Positions 31,751 to 47,000 are shown, counted from the first letter of the stretch. The stretch: DNA of 64,000 bases from Hydractinia symbiolongicarpus (GCF_029227915.1 NC_079887.1:26535650-26599649), one strand, 5' to 3'. Notes: a model not told the origin generated them from the sequence alone. Numbers and translations: made by a program.

Positions 31751-34700
31751 AATACGTTCGGGAAACGAGTTTACTCCCTGGGTACTTTCTTTGTATACTT
31801 TTGACTATATGGGCCAAGCCTGGGATTTACGGGAAATCGCGGGTTTTCGTTTGCCGGCGATTAAACTTCTTTTATTCAGCGTCTCATCAAAAATGAAAAC
31901 ATTTTTGAAAACTACAAGTCTCATGCGTTTTAGTGGTGAAAAAATAATTTAAAAAATCGTTCCGGAAATGAGTTTACTCCCTGGGTACTTTCTTGTATAC
32001 TTTTGACTATACGGGCGGAGTCCGGGATTTACGGGAAATCGCGGATTTTCGTTTGTCGGCGATTAAACTTCTTTTATTCAGCGTCCCATCAAGTATGAAA
32101 ATATTTTGGAAAACTACAAGTCTCATGCGTTTAGTGGTAAAAAAATAATATAAAAAATCGTTCGGGAAATGAGTTTACTCCCTGGGTACTTTCTTTGTAT
32201 ACTTTTGACTATACGGGCCAAGCCCGGGATTTACGGGACATCGCGGGCTTTCGTTTGCCGGCGATTAAACTTCTTTTATTCAGGGTCTCATCAAAAATAA
32301 AAACATTTTTGAAAACTACATGTCTCATGCGTTTTAGTGGTGAAAGAATAATTTAAAAAATCGTTCGGGAAATGAGTTAACTCACAGGGTACTTTCTTTG
32401 TATACATTCGACTATACGTGCCAAGCCCGGGATTTACGGGAAATCACGGGTTTTCGTTTGCCGGCGATTAAACTGCTTTTATTCAGCGTCTCATCAAAAA
32501 TGAAAACATTCTTGAAAACTACAAGTCTCATGCGTTTTAGTGGTGAAATAATAATTTAAAAAATCGTTTGGGAAATGAGTTTACTCCCTGGGTACTTTCT
32601 TTGTATACTTTTGACTATACGGGCCGAGTCCAGGATTTACGGGAAATCGCAGGTTTTCGTTTGCCGGCGATTAAACTTCTTTTATTCAGCGTCCCATCAA
32701 ATATGAAAATATTTTTGAAAACTACAAGTCTCATGCGTTTAGTGGTAAAAAAATAATTTAAAAAATCGTTCGGGAAATGAGTTTACTCCCTGGGTACTTT
32801 CTTCTATACTTTTGACTATACGGGCCGAGTCCGGGATTTACGGGAAATCGCGGATTTTCGTTTGCCGGCGATTAAACTTCTTTTAATCAGCGTCCCATCA
32901 AATATGAAAATATTTTTGAAAACTACAAGTCTCATGCGTTTAGTGGTAAAAAAATAATATAAAAAATCGTTCGGGAAACGAGTTTACTCCCTGGGTACTT
33001 TCTTTGGATACTTTTGACTATACGGGCCATGCCCGGGATTTACGGGAAATCGCGGATTTTCGTTTGCCGGCGATTAAACTTCTTTTATTCAGCGTCCCAT
33101 CAAATATGAAAATATTTTTGAAAACTACAAGTCTCATGCGTTTAGTGCTAAAAAAATAATATAAAAAATCGTTCGGGAAACGAGTTTACTCCCTGGGTAC
33201 TTTCTTTGTATACTTTTGACTATACGGGCCAAGCCCGGGATTTACGGGAAATCGCGGGTTTTCGTTTGCCGGCGATTAAACTGCTTTTATTCAGCGTCGC
33301 ATCAAAAATGAAAATATTTTTGAAAACTACAAGTCTCATGCGTTTTAGTAGTGGAAAAATAATTTAAAAAATCGTTCGGGAAATGAGTTTACTCCCTGGG
33401 TACTTTCTTTGTATACTTTTGACTATACGGGCCAAGCCGGGATTTACGGGAAATCGCGGGTTTTTGTTTCCGGCGATTAAACTTCTTTTATTCAGCGTCT
33501 CATCAAAAATGAAAACATTTTTAAAAACTGCAAGTCTTATGCGTTTTAGTGGTGAAAAAATAATTTAAAAAATCGTTCTGGAAATGAGTTAACTCACAGG
33601 GTACTTTCTTTGTATACATTTGACTATACGTGCCAAGCCCGGGATTTACGGGAAATCGCGGTTTTTCGTTTCCCGGCGATTAAACTGCTTTTATTCAGCG
33701 TCTCATCAAAAATGAAAAGATTCTTGAAAACTACAAGTCTCATGCGTTTTAGTGGTGAAATAATAATTTAAAAAATCGTTTGGGAAATGAGTTTACTCCC
33801 TGGGTACTTTCTTTGTATACTTTTGACTATACGGGCCGAGTCCAGGATTTACGGGAAATCGCAGGTTTTCGTTTGCCGGCGATTAAACTTCTTTTATTCA
33901 GCGTCTCATCAAAAATGAAAACATTTTTAAAAACTACAAGTCTCATGCGTTTAGTGCTAAAAAAATAATATAAAAAATCGTTCGGGAAACGAGTTTACTC
34001 TCTGGGTACTTTCTTTGTATACTTTTGACTATACGGGCCAAGCCCGGGATTTACGGGAAATCGCGGATTTTCGTTTGCCGGCGATTAAACTTCTTTTATT
34101 CAGCGTCCCATCAAATATGAAAATATTTTTGAAAACTACAAGTCTCATGCGTTTAGTGCTAAAAAAATAATATAAAAAATCGTTCGGGAAACGAGTTTAC
34201 TCCCTGGGTACTTTCTTTGTATACTTTTGACTATACGGGCCAAGCCCGGGATTTACGGGAAATCGCGGGTTTTCGTTTGCCGGCGATTAAACTGCTTTTA
34301 TTCAGCGTCGCATCAAAAATGAAAATATTTTTGAAAACTACAAGTCTCATGCGTTTTAGTAGTGGAAAAATAATTTAAAAAATCGTTCGGGAAATGAGTT
34401 TACTCCCTGGGTACTTTCTTTGTATACTTTTGACTATACGGGCCAAGCCGGGATTTACGGGAAATCGCGGGTTTTTGTTTGCCGGCGATTAAACTTCTTT
34501 TATTCAGCGTCTCATCAAAAATGAAAACATTTTTAAAAACTGCAAGTCTTATGCGTTTTAGTGGTGAAAAAATAATTTAAAAAATCGTTCTGGAAATGAG
34601 TTAACTCACAGGGTACTTTCTTTGTATACATTTGACTATACGTGCCAAGCCCGGGATTTACGGGAAATCGCGGGTTTTCGTTTCCCGGCGATTAAACTGC

Positions 34701-35229
34701 TTTTATTCAGCGTCTCATCAAAAATGAAAAGATTCTTGAAAACTACAAGTCTCATGCCTTTTAGTGGTGAAATAATAATTTAAAAAATCGTTTGGGAAAT
34801 GAGTTTACTCCCTGGGTACTTTCTTTGTATACTTTTGACTATACGGGCCGAGTCCAGGATTTACGGGAAATCGCAGGTTTTCGTTTGCCGGCGATTAAAC
34901 TTCTTTTATTCAGCGTCTCATCAAAAATGAAAACATTTTTAAAAACTACAAGTCTCATGCGTTTAGTGCTAAAAAAATAATATAAAAAATCGTTCGGGAA
35001 ACGAGTTTACTCCCTGGGTACTTTCTTTGTATACTTTTGACTATACGGGCCAAGCCCGGGATTTACGGGAAATCGCGGGTTTTCGTTGTCCGGCGATTAA
35101 ACTGCTTTTATTCAGCGGCGCATCAAAAATGAAAATATTTTTGAAAACTACAAGTCTCATGCGTTTTAGTAGTGGAAAAATAATTTAAAAAATCGTTCGG
35201 GAAATGAGTTTACTCCCTGGGTACTTTCT

Positions 35230-38200
35230 TTGTATACTTTTGACTATACGGGCCAAGCCGGGATTTACGGGAAATCGCGGGTTTTCGTTTGCCGGCGATT
35301 AAACTTCTTTTATTCAGCGTCTCATCAAAAATGAAAACATTTTTAAAAACTGCAAGTCTTATGCGTTTTAGTGGTGAAAAAATAATTTAAAAAATCGTTC
35401 TGGAAATGAGTTAACTCACAGGGTACTTTCTTTGTATACATTTGACTATACGTGCCAAGCCCGGGATTTACGGGAAATCGCGGGTTTTCGTTTCCCGGCG
35501 ATTAAACTGCTTTTATTCAGCGTCTCATCAAAAATGAAAAGATTCTTGAAAACTACAAGTCTCATGCGTTTTAGTGGTGAAATAATAATTTAAAAAATCG
35601 TTTGGGAAATGAGTTTACTCCCTGGGTACTTTCTTTGTATACTTTTGACTATACGGGCCGAGTCCAAGATTTACGGCAAATCGCAGGTTTTCGTTTGCCG
35701 GCGATTAAACTTCTTTTATTCAGCGTCTCATCAAAAATGAAAACATTTTTAAAAACTACAAGTCTCATGCGTTTTAATGGTGAAAAATTAATTTAAAAAA
35801 TCGTTCGGGAAATGAGTTTACTCCCTGGGTACTTTCTTTGTATACTTTTGACTATACGAGCCAAGCCGGGATTTACGGGAAATCGCGGGTTTTCGTTTGC
35901 CGGCGATTAAACTTCTTTTATTCAGCGTCTCATCAAAAATGAAAATATTTTTGAAAACTACAAGTCTCATGCGTTTTAGTGGTGAAAAAATAATTTAAAA
36001 AATCGATCGGGAAATGAGTTTACTCCCTGGGTACTTTCTTCTATACTTTTGACTATACGGGCCGAGTCCGGGATTTACGGGAAATCGCGGATTTTCGTTT
36101 GCCGGCGATTAAACTTCTTTTATTCAGCGTCCCATCAAATATGAAAATATTTTTGAAAACTACAAGTCTCATGCGTTTAGTGGTAAAAAAATAATATGAA
36201 AAATCGTTCGGGAAACGAGTTTACTCCCTGGGTACTTTCTTTGTATACTTTTGACTATACGGGCCAAGCCTGGGATTTACGGGAAATCGCGGGTTTTCGT
36301 TTGCCGGCGATTAAACTTCTTTTATTCAGCGTCTCATCAAAAATGAAAACATTTTTGAAAACTACAAGTCTCATGCGTTTTAGTGGTGAAAAAATAATTT
36401 GAAAAATCGTTCGGGAAATGAGTTTACTCCCTGGGTACTTTCTTGTATACTTTTGACTATACGGGTCGAGTCCGGGATTTACGGGAAACCGCGGATTTTC
36501 GTTTGCTGGCGATTAAACTTCTTTTATTCAGCGTCCCATCAAATATGAAAATATTTTGGAAAATTACAAGTCTCATGCGTTTAGTGGTAAAAAAATAATA
36601 TAAAAAATCGTTCGGGAAATGAGTTTACTCCCTGGGTACTTTCTTTGTATACTTTTGACTATACGGGCCAAGCCCGGGATTTACGGGACATCGCGGGCTT
36701 TCGTTTGCCGGCGATTAAACTTCTTTTATTCAGCGTCTCATCAAAAATGAAAACATTTTTAAAAACTACAAGTCTTATGCGTTTTAGTGGTGAAAAAGTA
36801 ATTCAAAAAATCGTTCGGGAAATGAGTTTACTCCCTGGGTACTTTCTTGTATACTTTTGACTATACGGGCCGAGTCCGGGATTTACGGGAAATCGCGGAT
36901 TTTCGTTTGCCGGCGATTAAACTTCTTTTATTCAGCGTCCCATCAAATATGAAAATATTTTTGAAAACTACAAGTCTCATGCGTTTAGTGGTAAAAAAAT
37001 AATATAAAAAATCGTTCGGGAAATGTGTTTACTCCCTGGGTACTTTCTTTGTATACTTTTGACTATACGGGCCAAGCCCGGGATTTACGGGAAATCGCGG
37101 GTTTTCGTTTGCCGGCGATTAAACTTCTTTTATTCAGCGTCTCATCAAAAATGAAAACATTTTTAAAAACTACAAGTCTTATGCGTTTTAGTGGTGAAAA
37201 AATAATTTAAAAAATCGTTCTGGAAATAAGTTTACTCCCTGGGTACTTTCTTTGTATACATTCGACTATACGGGCCAAGCCCGGGATTTACGGGAAATCG
37301 CAGTTTTTCGTTTGCCGGCAATTAAACTGCTTTTATTCAGCGTCTAATCAAAAATGAAAACATTTTTGAAAACTACAAGTCTCATGCGTTTTAGTGGTGA
37401 AAAAGTAATTTAAAAAATCGTTCGGGAAATGAGTTTACTCCCTGGGTACTTTCTTTGTATACTTTTGACTATACGGGCCAAGCCGGGATTTACGGGAAAT
37501 CGCGGGTTTTTGTTTGCCGGCGATTAAACTTCTTTTATTCAGCGTCTCATCAAAAATGAAAACATTTTTAAAAACTACAAGTCTTATGCGTTTTAGTGGT
37601 GAAAAAATAATTTAAAAAATCGTTCTGGAAATGAGTTTACTCACAGGGTACTTTCTTTGTATACATTCGACTATATGTGCCAAGCCCGGGATTTAGGGTA
37701 ATCGCAGGTTTTCGTTTGCCGGCGATTAAATTTCTTTTATTCAGCGTCTCATCAAAAATGAAAACATTTTTAAAAACTACAAGTCTCATGCGTTTTAGTG
37801 GTGAAAAAATAATTTAAAAAATCGTTCTGGAAATGAGTTTACTCACAGGGTACTTTCTTTGTATACATTCGACTATACGGGCCAAGCCCGGGATTTACGG
37901 GAAATCGCGGGTTTTCGTTTTCCGGCGATTAAACTTCTTTTATTCAGTGTCTCTTCAAAAATGAAAACATTTTTAAAAACTACAAGTCTCATGCGTTTTA
38001 GTGGTGAAAAAATAATTTAAAAAATCGTTCGGGAAATGAGTTTACTCCCTGGGTACTTTCTTCTATACTTTTGACTATACGGGCCGAGTCCGGGATTTAC
38101 GGGAAATCACGGATTTTCGTTTGCCGGCGATTAAACTTCTTTTATTCAGCGTCCCATCTAATATGAAAATATTTTTGAAAACTACAAGTCTCATGCGTTT

Positions 38201-38400
38201 AGTGGTAAAAAAATAATATAAAAAATCGTTCGGGAAACGAGTTTACTCTCTGGGTACTCTCTTTGTATACTTTTGACTATACGGGCCAAGCCCGGGATTT
38301 ACGGGAAATCGCGGGTTTTCGTTTGCCGGCGATTAAACTTCTTTTATTCAGCGTCTCATCAAAAATGAAAACATTTTTGAAAACTACAAGTCTCATGCGT
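35230..38400 (+). repeat. Segmental satellite duplication B (partner of about 16.0-19.1 kb)
   Basis: Shared rare variants in the same order link this block to the left arm: AATCGATCGGG (16835 / 36000), a GTTTACTCCC monomer starting AAATGTG (17657 / 37021), CGCAGTTTTTCG (17934 / 37300) and TCGACTATATGTG (18301 / 37667). Offsets are 19165 then 19366, one monomer apart. The LINE lies between the two copies. Confidence 0.8.
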
Positions 38401-41400
38401 TTTAGTGGTGAAAAAATAATTTGAAAAATCGTTCGGGAAATGAGTTTACTCCCTGGGTACTTTCTTGTATACTTTTGACTATACGGGCCGAGTCCGGGAT
38501 TTACGGGAAATCGCGGATTTTCGTTTGCCGGCGATTAAACTTCTTTTATTCAGCGTCCCATCAAATATGAAAATATTTTGGAAAACTTCAAGTCTCATGC
38601 GTTTAGTGGTAAAAAAATAATATAAAAAATCGTTCGGGAAATGAGTTTACTCCCTGGGTACTTTCTTTGTATACTTTTGACTATACGGGCCAAGCCCGGG
38701 ATTTACGGGACATCGCGGGCTTTCGTTTGCCGGCGATTAAACTTCTTTTATTCAGCGTCTCATCAAAAATGAAAACATTTTTAAAAACTACAAGTCTTAT
38801 GCGTTTTAGTGGTGAAAAAGTAATTTAAAAAATCGTTCGGGAAATGAGTTTACTCCCTGGGTACTTTCTTGTATACTTTTGACTATACGGGCCGAGTCCG
38901 GGATTTACGGGAAATCGCGGATTTTCGTTTGCCGGCGATTAAACTTCTTTTATTCAGCGTCCCATCAAATATGAAAATATTTTTGAAAACTACAAGTCTC
39001 ATGAGTTTAGTGGTAAAAAAATAATATAAAAAATCGTTCTGGAAATGAGTTTTCTCCCTGGGTACTTTCTTTGTGTACTTTTGACTATACGGGCCAAGCC
39101 CGGGATTTAAGGGAAATCGCGGGTTTTCGTTTTCCGGCGATTAAACTTCTTTTATTCAGTGTCTCTTCAAAAATGAAAACATTTTTAAAAACTACAAGTC
39201 TCATGCGTTTTAGTGGTGAAAAAATAATTTAAAAAATCGTTCGGGAAATGAGTTTACTCCCTGGGTACTTTCTTCTATACTTTTGACTATACGGGCCGAG
39301 TCCGGGATTTACGGGAAATCACGGATTTTCGTTTGCCGGCGATTAAACTTCTTTTATTCAGCGTCCCATCTAATATGAAAATATTTTTGAAAACTACAAG
39401 TCTCATGCGTTTAGTGGTAAAAAAATAATATAAAAAATCGTTCGGGAAACGAGTTTACTCCCTGGGTACTCTCTTTGTATACTTTTGACTATACGGGCCA
39501 AGCCCGGGATTTACGGGAAATCGCGGGTTTTCGTTTGCCGGCGATTAAACTTCTTTTATTCAGCGTCTCATCAAAAATGAAAACATTTTTGAAAACTACA
39601 AGTCTCATGCGTTTTAGTGGTGAAAAAATAATTTGAAAAATCGTTCGGGAAATGAGTTTACTCCCTGGGTACTTTCTTGTATACTTTTGACTATACGGGC
39701 CGAGTCCGGGATTTACGGGAAATCGCGGATTTTCGTTTGCCGGCGATTAAACTTCTTTTATTCAGCGTCCCATCAAATATGAAAATATTTTGGAAAACTT
39801 CAAGTCTCATGCGTTTAGTGGTAAAAAAATAATATAAAAAATCGTTCGGGAAATGAGTTTACTCCCTGGGTACTTTCTTTGTATACTTTTGACTATACGG
39901 GCCAAGCCCGGGATTTACGGGACATCGCGGGCTTTCGTTTGCCGGCGATTAAACTTCTTTTATTCAGCGTCTCATCAAAAATGAAAACATTTTTAAAAAC
40001 TACAAGTCTTATGCGTTTTAGTGGTGAAAAAGTAATTTAAAAAATCGTTCGGGAAATGAGTTTACTCCCTGGGTACTTTCTTGTATACTTTTGACTATAC
40101 GGGCCGAGTCCGGGATTTACGGGAAATCGCGGATTTTCGTTTGCCGGCGATTAAACTTCTTTTATTCAGCGTCCCATCAAATATGAAAATATTTTTGAAA
40201 ACTACAAGTCTCATGAGTTTAGTGGTAAAAAAATAATATAAAAAATCGTTCGGGAAATGAGTTTTCTCCCTGGGTACTTTCTTTGTGTACTTTTGACTAT
40301 ACGGGCCAAGCCCGGGATTTACGGGAAATCGCGGGTTTTCGTTTGCCGGCGATTAAACTTCTTTTATTCAGCGTCTCATCAAAAATGAAAACATTTTTTA
40401 AAACTACAAGTCTTATGCGTTTTAGTGGTGAAAAAATAATTTAAAAAATCGTTCTGGAAATAAGTTTACTCCCTGGGTACTTTCTTTGTATACTTTTGAC
40501 TATACGGGCCAAGCCCGGGATTTACGGGAAATCGCGGGTTTTCGTTTGCCGGCGATTAAACTTCTTTTATTCAGCGTCTCATCAAAAATGAAAACATTTT
40601 TTAAAACTACAAGTCTTATGCGTTTTAGTGGTGAAAAAATAATTTAAAAAATCGTTCTGGAAATAAGTTTACTCCCTGGGTACTTTCTTTGTATACATTC
40701 GACTATACGGGCCAAGCCCGGGATTTACGGGAAATCGCAGGTTTTCGTTTACCGGCAATTAAACTGCTTTTATTCAGCGTCTAATCAAAAATGAAAACAT
40801 TTTTGAAAACTACAAGTCTCATGCATTTTAGTGGTGAAAAAGTAATTTAAAAAATCGTTCGGGAAATGAGTTTACTCCCTGGGTACTTTCTTTGTATACT
40901 TTTGACTATACGGGCCAAGCCCGGGATTTACGGGAAATCGCGGGTTTTCGTTTGCCGGCGATTAAACTTCTTTTATTCAGCGTTTCATCAAAAATGAAAA
41001 CATTTTTGAAAACTACAAGTCTCATGCGTTTTAGTGGTGAAAAAATAATTTGAAAAATCGTTCGGGAAATGAGTTTACTCCCTGGGTACTTTCTTGTATA
41101 CTTTTGACTATACGGGCCGAGTCCGGGAGTTACGGGAAATCGCGGATTTTCGTTTGCCGGCGATTAAACTTCTTTTATTCAGCGTCTCATCAAAAATGAA
41201 AACATTTTTAAAAACTACAAGTCTTATGCGTTTTAGTGGTGAAAAAGTAATTTAAAAAATCGTTCGGGAAATGAGTTTACTCCCTGGGTACTTTCTTGTA
41301 TACTTTTGACTATACGGGCCGAGTCCGGGATTTACGGGAAATCGCGGATTTTCGTTTGCCGGCGATTAAACTTCTTTTATTCAGCGTCCCATCAAATATG

Positions 41401-43890
41401 AAAATATTTTTGAAAACTACAAGTCTCATGAGTTTAGTGGTAAAAAAATAATATAAAAAATCGTTCTGGAAATGAGTTTTCTCCCTGGGTACTTTCTTTG
41501 TGTACTTTTGACTATACGGGCCAAGCCCGGGATTTACGGGAAATCGCGGGTTTTCGTTTTCCGGCGATTAAACTTCTTTTATTCAGTGTCTCTTCAAAAA
41601 TGAAAACATTTTTAAAAACTACAAGTCTCATGCGTTTTAGTGGTGAAAAAATAATTTAAAAAATCGTTCGGGAAATGAGTTTACTCCCTGGGTACTTTCT
41701 TCTATACTTTTGACTATACGGGCCGAGTCCGGGATTTACGGGAAATCACGGATTTTCGTTTGCCGGCGATTAAACTTCTTTTATTCAGCGTCCCATCTAA
41801 TATGAAAATATTTTTGAAAACTACAAGTCTCATGCGTTTAGTGGTAAAAAAATAATATAAAAAATCGTTCGGGAAACGAGTTTACTCCCTGGGTACTCTC
41901 TTTGTATACTTTTGACTATACGGGCCAAGCCCGGGATTTACGGGAAATCGCGGGTTTTCGTTTGCCGGCGATTAAACTTCTTTTATTCAGCGTCTCATCA
42001 AAAATGAAAACATTTTTGAAAACTACAAGTCTCATGCGTTTTAGTGGTGAAAAAATAATTTGAAAAATCGTTCGGGAAATGAGTTTACTCCCTGGGTACT
42101 TTCTTGTATACTTTTGACTATACGGGCCGAGTCCGGGATTTACGGGAAATCGCGGATTTTCGTTTGCCGGCGATTAAACTTCTTTTATTCAGCGTCCCAT
42201 CAAATATGAAAATATTTTGGAAAACTTCAAGTCTCATGCGTTTAGTGGTAAAAAAATAATATAAAAAATCGTTCGGGAAATGAGTTTACTCCCTGGGTAC
42301 TTTCTTTGTATACTTTTGACTATACGGGCCAAGCCCGGGATTTACGGGACATCGCGGGCTTTCGTTTGCCGGCGATTAAACTTCTTTTATTCAGCGTCTC
42401 ATCAAAAATGAAAACATTTTTAAAAACTACAAGTCTTATGCGTTTTAGTGGTGAAAAAGTAATTTAAAAAATCGTTCGGGAAATGAGTTTACTCCCTGGG
42501 TACTTTCTTGTATACTTTTGACTATACGGGCCGAGTCCGGGATTTACGGGAAATCGCGGATTTTCGTTTGCCGGCGATTAAACTTCTTTTATTCAGCGTC
42601 CCATCAAATATGAAAATATTTTTGAAAACTACAAGTCTCATGAGTTTAGTGGTAAAAAAATAATATAAAAAATCGTTCGGGAAATGAGTTTTCTCCCTGG
42701 GTACTTTCTTTGTGTACTTTTGACTATACGGGCCAAGCCCGGGATTTACGGGAAATCGCGGGTTTTCGTTTGCCGGCGATTAAACTTCTTTTATTCAGCG
42801 TCTCATCAAAAATGAAAACATTTTTTAAAACTACAAGTCTTATGCGTTTTAGTGGTGAAAAAATAATTTAAAAAATCGTTCTGGAAATAAGTTTACTCCC
42901 TGGGTACTTTCTTTGTATACTTTTGACTATACGGGCCAAGCCCGGGATTTACGGGAAATCGCGGGTTTTCGTTTGCCGGCGATTAAACTTCTTTTATTCA
43001 GCGTCTCATCAAAAATGAAAACATTTTTTAAAACTACAAGTCTTATGCGTTTTAGTGGTGAAAAAATAATTTAAAAAATCGTTCTGGAAATAAGTTTACT
43101 CCCTGGGTACTTTCTTTGTATACATTCGACTATACGGGCCAAGCCCGGGATTTACGGGAAATCGCAGGTTTTCGTTTACCGGCAATTAAACTGCTTTTAT
43201 TCAGCGTCTAATCAAAAATGAAAACATTTTTGAAAACTACAAGTCTCATGCATTTTAGTGGTGAAAAAGTAATTTAAAAAATCGTTCGGGAAATGAGTTT
43301 ACTCCCTGGGTACTTTCTTTGTATACTTTTGACTATACGGGCCAAGCCCGGGATTTACGGGAAATCGCGGGTTTTCGTTTGCCGGCGATTAAACTTCTTT
43401 TATTCAGCGTTTCATCAAAAATGAAAACATTTTTGAAAACTACAAGTCTCATGCGTTTTAGTGGTGAAAAAATAATTTGAAAAATCGTTCGGGAAATGAG
43501 TTTACTCCCTGGGTACTTTCTTGTATACTTTTGACTATACGGGCCGAGTCCGGGAGTTACGGGAAATCGCGGATTTTCGTTTGCCGGCGATTAAACTTCT
43601 TTTATTCAGCGTCCCATCAAATATGAAAATATTTTGGAAAACTTCAAGTCTCATGCGTTTAGTGGTAAAAAAATAATATAAAAAATCGTTCGGGAAATGA
43701 GTTTACTCCCTGGGTACTTTCTTTGTATACTTTTGACTATACGGGCCAAGCCCGGGATTTACGGGACATCGCGGGCTTTCGTTTGCCGGCGATTAAACTT
43801 CTTTTATTCAGCGTCTCATCAAAAATGAAAACATTTTTAAAAACTACAAGTCTTATGCGTTTTAGTGGTGAAAAAGTAATTTAAAAAATC
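37940..43890 (+). repeat. Higher-order repeat block with 1212- and 2427-bp periods
   Basis: CTCTTCAAAAATG occurs at 37951, 39163 and 41590; TGGGTACTCTC at 38251, 39463 and 41890; GGAAAACTTCAAG at 38580, 39792 and 42219. Spacings are 1212 (six monomers) and 2427 (twelve). The stretch 39034-41170 matches 41461-43597 almost base for base; after 41170 the first copy lacks one 202-bp monomer. This is the most homogeneous, probably youngest, part of the window. Confidence 0.85.
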
Positions 43891-44089
43891 GTTCGGGAAA
43901 TGAGTTTACTCCCTGGGTACTTTCTTGTATACTTTTGACTATACGGGCCGAGTCCGGGATTTACGGGAAATCGCGGATTTTCGTTTGCCGGCGATTAAAC
44001 TTCTTTTATTCAGCGTCCCATCAAATATGAAAATATTTTTGAAAACTACAAGTCTCATGAGTTTAGTGGTGAAAAAATAATTTAAAAAA

Positions 44090-47000
44090 TCGTTCTGGAA
44101 ATGAGTTTACTCACAGGGTACTTTCTTTGTATACATTCGACTATACGTGCCAAGCCCGGGATTTAGGGTAATCGCAGGTTTTCGTTTGCAGGCGATTAAA
44201 CTTCTTTTATTCAGCGTCTCATCAAAAATGAAAACATTTTTAAAAACTACAAGTCTCATGCGTTTTAGTGGTGAAAAAATAATTTAAAAAATCGTTCTGG
44301 AAATGAGTTTACTCACAGGGTACTTTCTTTGTATACTTTTGACTATACGAGCCAAGCCGGGATTTACGGGAAATCGCGGGTTTTCGTTTGCCGGCGATTA
44401 AACTTCTTTTATTCAGCGTCTCATCAAAAATGAAAATATTTTTGAAAACTACAAGTCTCATGCGTTTTAGTGGTGAAAAAATAATTTAAAAAATCGTTCG
44501 GGAAATGAGTTTACTCCCTGGGTACTTTCTTTGTATACTTTTGACTATACGGGCCAAGCCGGGATTTACGGGAAATCGCGGGTTTTCGTTTGCCGGCGAT
44601 TAAACTTCTTTTATTCAGCGTCTCATCAAAAATGAAAACATTTTTAAAAATTACAAGTCTTATGCGTTTTAGTGGTGAAAAAATAATTTAAAACATCGTT
44701 CTGGAAATGAGTTTACTCACAGGGTACTTTCTTTGTATACATTCGACTATACGTGCCAAGCCCGGGATTTAGGGTAATCGCAGGTTTTCGTTTGCCGGCG
44801 ATTAAACTTCTTTTATTCAGCGTCTCATCAAAAATGAAAACATTTTTAAAAACTACAAGTCTCATGCGTTTTAGTGGTGAAAAAATAATTTAAAAAATCG
44901 TTCTGGAAATAAGTTTACTCACAGGGTACTTTCTTTGTATACTTTTGACTATACGAGCCAAGCCGGAATTTACGGGAAATCGCGGGTTTTCGTTTGCCGG
45001 CGATTAAACTTCTTTTATTCAGCGTCTCATCAAAAATGAAAATATTTTTGAAAACTACAAGTCTCATGCGTTTTAGTGGTGAAAAAATAATTTAAAAAAT
45101 CGTTCGGGAAATGAGTTTACTCCCTGGGTACTTTCTTCTATACTTTTGACTATACGGGCCGAGTCCGGGATTTACGGGAAATCGCGGGTTTTCGTTTGCC
45201 GGCGATTAAACTTCTTTTATTCAGCGTCCCATCAAATATGAAAATATTTTTGAAAACTACAAGTCTCATGCGTTTAGTGGTAAAAAAATAATATAAAAAA
45301 TCGTTCGGGAAACGAGTTTACTCCCTGGGTACTTTCTTTGTATACTTTTGACTATACGGGCCAAGCCCGGGATTTACGGGAAATCGCGGGTTTTCGTTTG
45401 CCGGCGATTAAACTTCTTTTATTCAGCGTCTCATCAAAAATGAAAACATTTTGGAAAACTACAAACCTCATGCGTTTTAGTGGTGAAAAAATAATTTAAA
45501 AAATCGTTCGGGAAATGAGTTTACTCCCTGGGTACTTTCTTGTATACTTTTGACTATACGGGCCGAGTCCGGGATTTACGGGAAATCGCGGATTTTCGTT
45601 TGCCGGCGATTAAACTTCATTTATTCAGCGTCCCATCAAATATGAAAATATTTTGGAAAACTACAAGTCTCATGCGTTTAGTGGTAAAAAAATAATATAA
45701 AAAATCGTTCGGGAAATGAGTTTACTCCCTGGGTACTTTCTTGTATACTTTTGACTATACGGGCCGAGTCCGGGATTTACGGGAAATCGCGGATTTTCGT
45801 TTGCCGGCGATTAAACTTCATTTATTCAGCGTCCCATCAAATATGAAAATATTTTGGAAAACTACAAGTCTCATGCGTTTAGTGGTAAAAAAATAATATA
45901 AAAAATCGTTCGGGAAATGAGTTTACTCCCTGGGTACTTTCTTTGTATACTTTTGACTATACGGGCCAAGCCCGGGATTTACGGGACATCGCGGGCTTTC
46001 GTTTGCCGGCGATTAAACTTCTTTTATTCAGCGTCTCATCAAAAATGAAAACATTTGTAAAAACTACAAGTCTTATGCGTTTTAGTGGTGAAAAAGTAAT
46101 TTAAAAAATCGTTCGGGAAATGAGTTTACTCCCTGGGTACTTTCTTTGTATACTTTTGACCATACGGGCCAGGTCCGGGATTTACGGGAAGTCGCGGGTT
46201 TCCGTTTGCCGGCGATTAAACTTCTTTTATTCAGGGTCTCATCAAAAATGAAAACATTTTTGAAAACTACAAGTCTCATGCGTTTTAGTGGTGAAAATAT
46301 AATTTAAAAAATCGTTCGGGAAATGAGCTTACTCCCTGGGTACTTTCTTGTATACTTTTGACTATACGGGCCGAGTCCGGGATTTACGGAAAATCGCGGA
46401 TTTTCGTTTGCCGGCATTTAAACTTCTTTTATTCAGCGTCCCATCAAATATGAAAATATTTTTGAAAACTACAATTCTTATGCGTTTTAGTGGTGAAAAA
46501 ATAATATAAAAAATCGTTCGGGAAATAAGTTTACTCCCTGGGTACTTTCTTTGTATACTTTTGACTATACGGGCCAAGCCCGGGATTTACGGGAAATCGC
46601 AGGTTTTCGTTTGCCGGCAATTAAACTGCTTTTATTCAGCGTCTAATCAAAAATGAAAACATTTTTGAAAACTACAAGTCTCATACGTTTTAGTGGTGAA
46701 AAAGTAATTTAAAAAATCTTTCGGGAAATGAGTTTACTCCCTGGGTACTTTCCTTGTAAACTTTTGACTATACGGGTCAAGCCGGGATTTACGGGAAATC
46801 GCGGGTTTTCGTTTGCCGGCGAATAAACTTCTTTTATTCAGCGTCTCATCAAAAATGAAAACATTTTTAAAAACTACAAGTCTTATGCGTTTTAGTGGTG
46901 AAAAAATAATTTAAAAAATCGTTCTGCAAATGAGTTTACTCACAGGGTACTTTCTTTGTATACATTCGACTATACGTGCCAAGCCTGGGATTTAGGGTAA

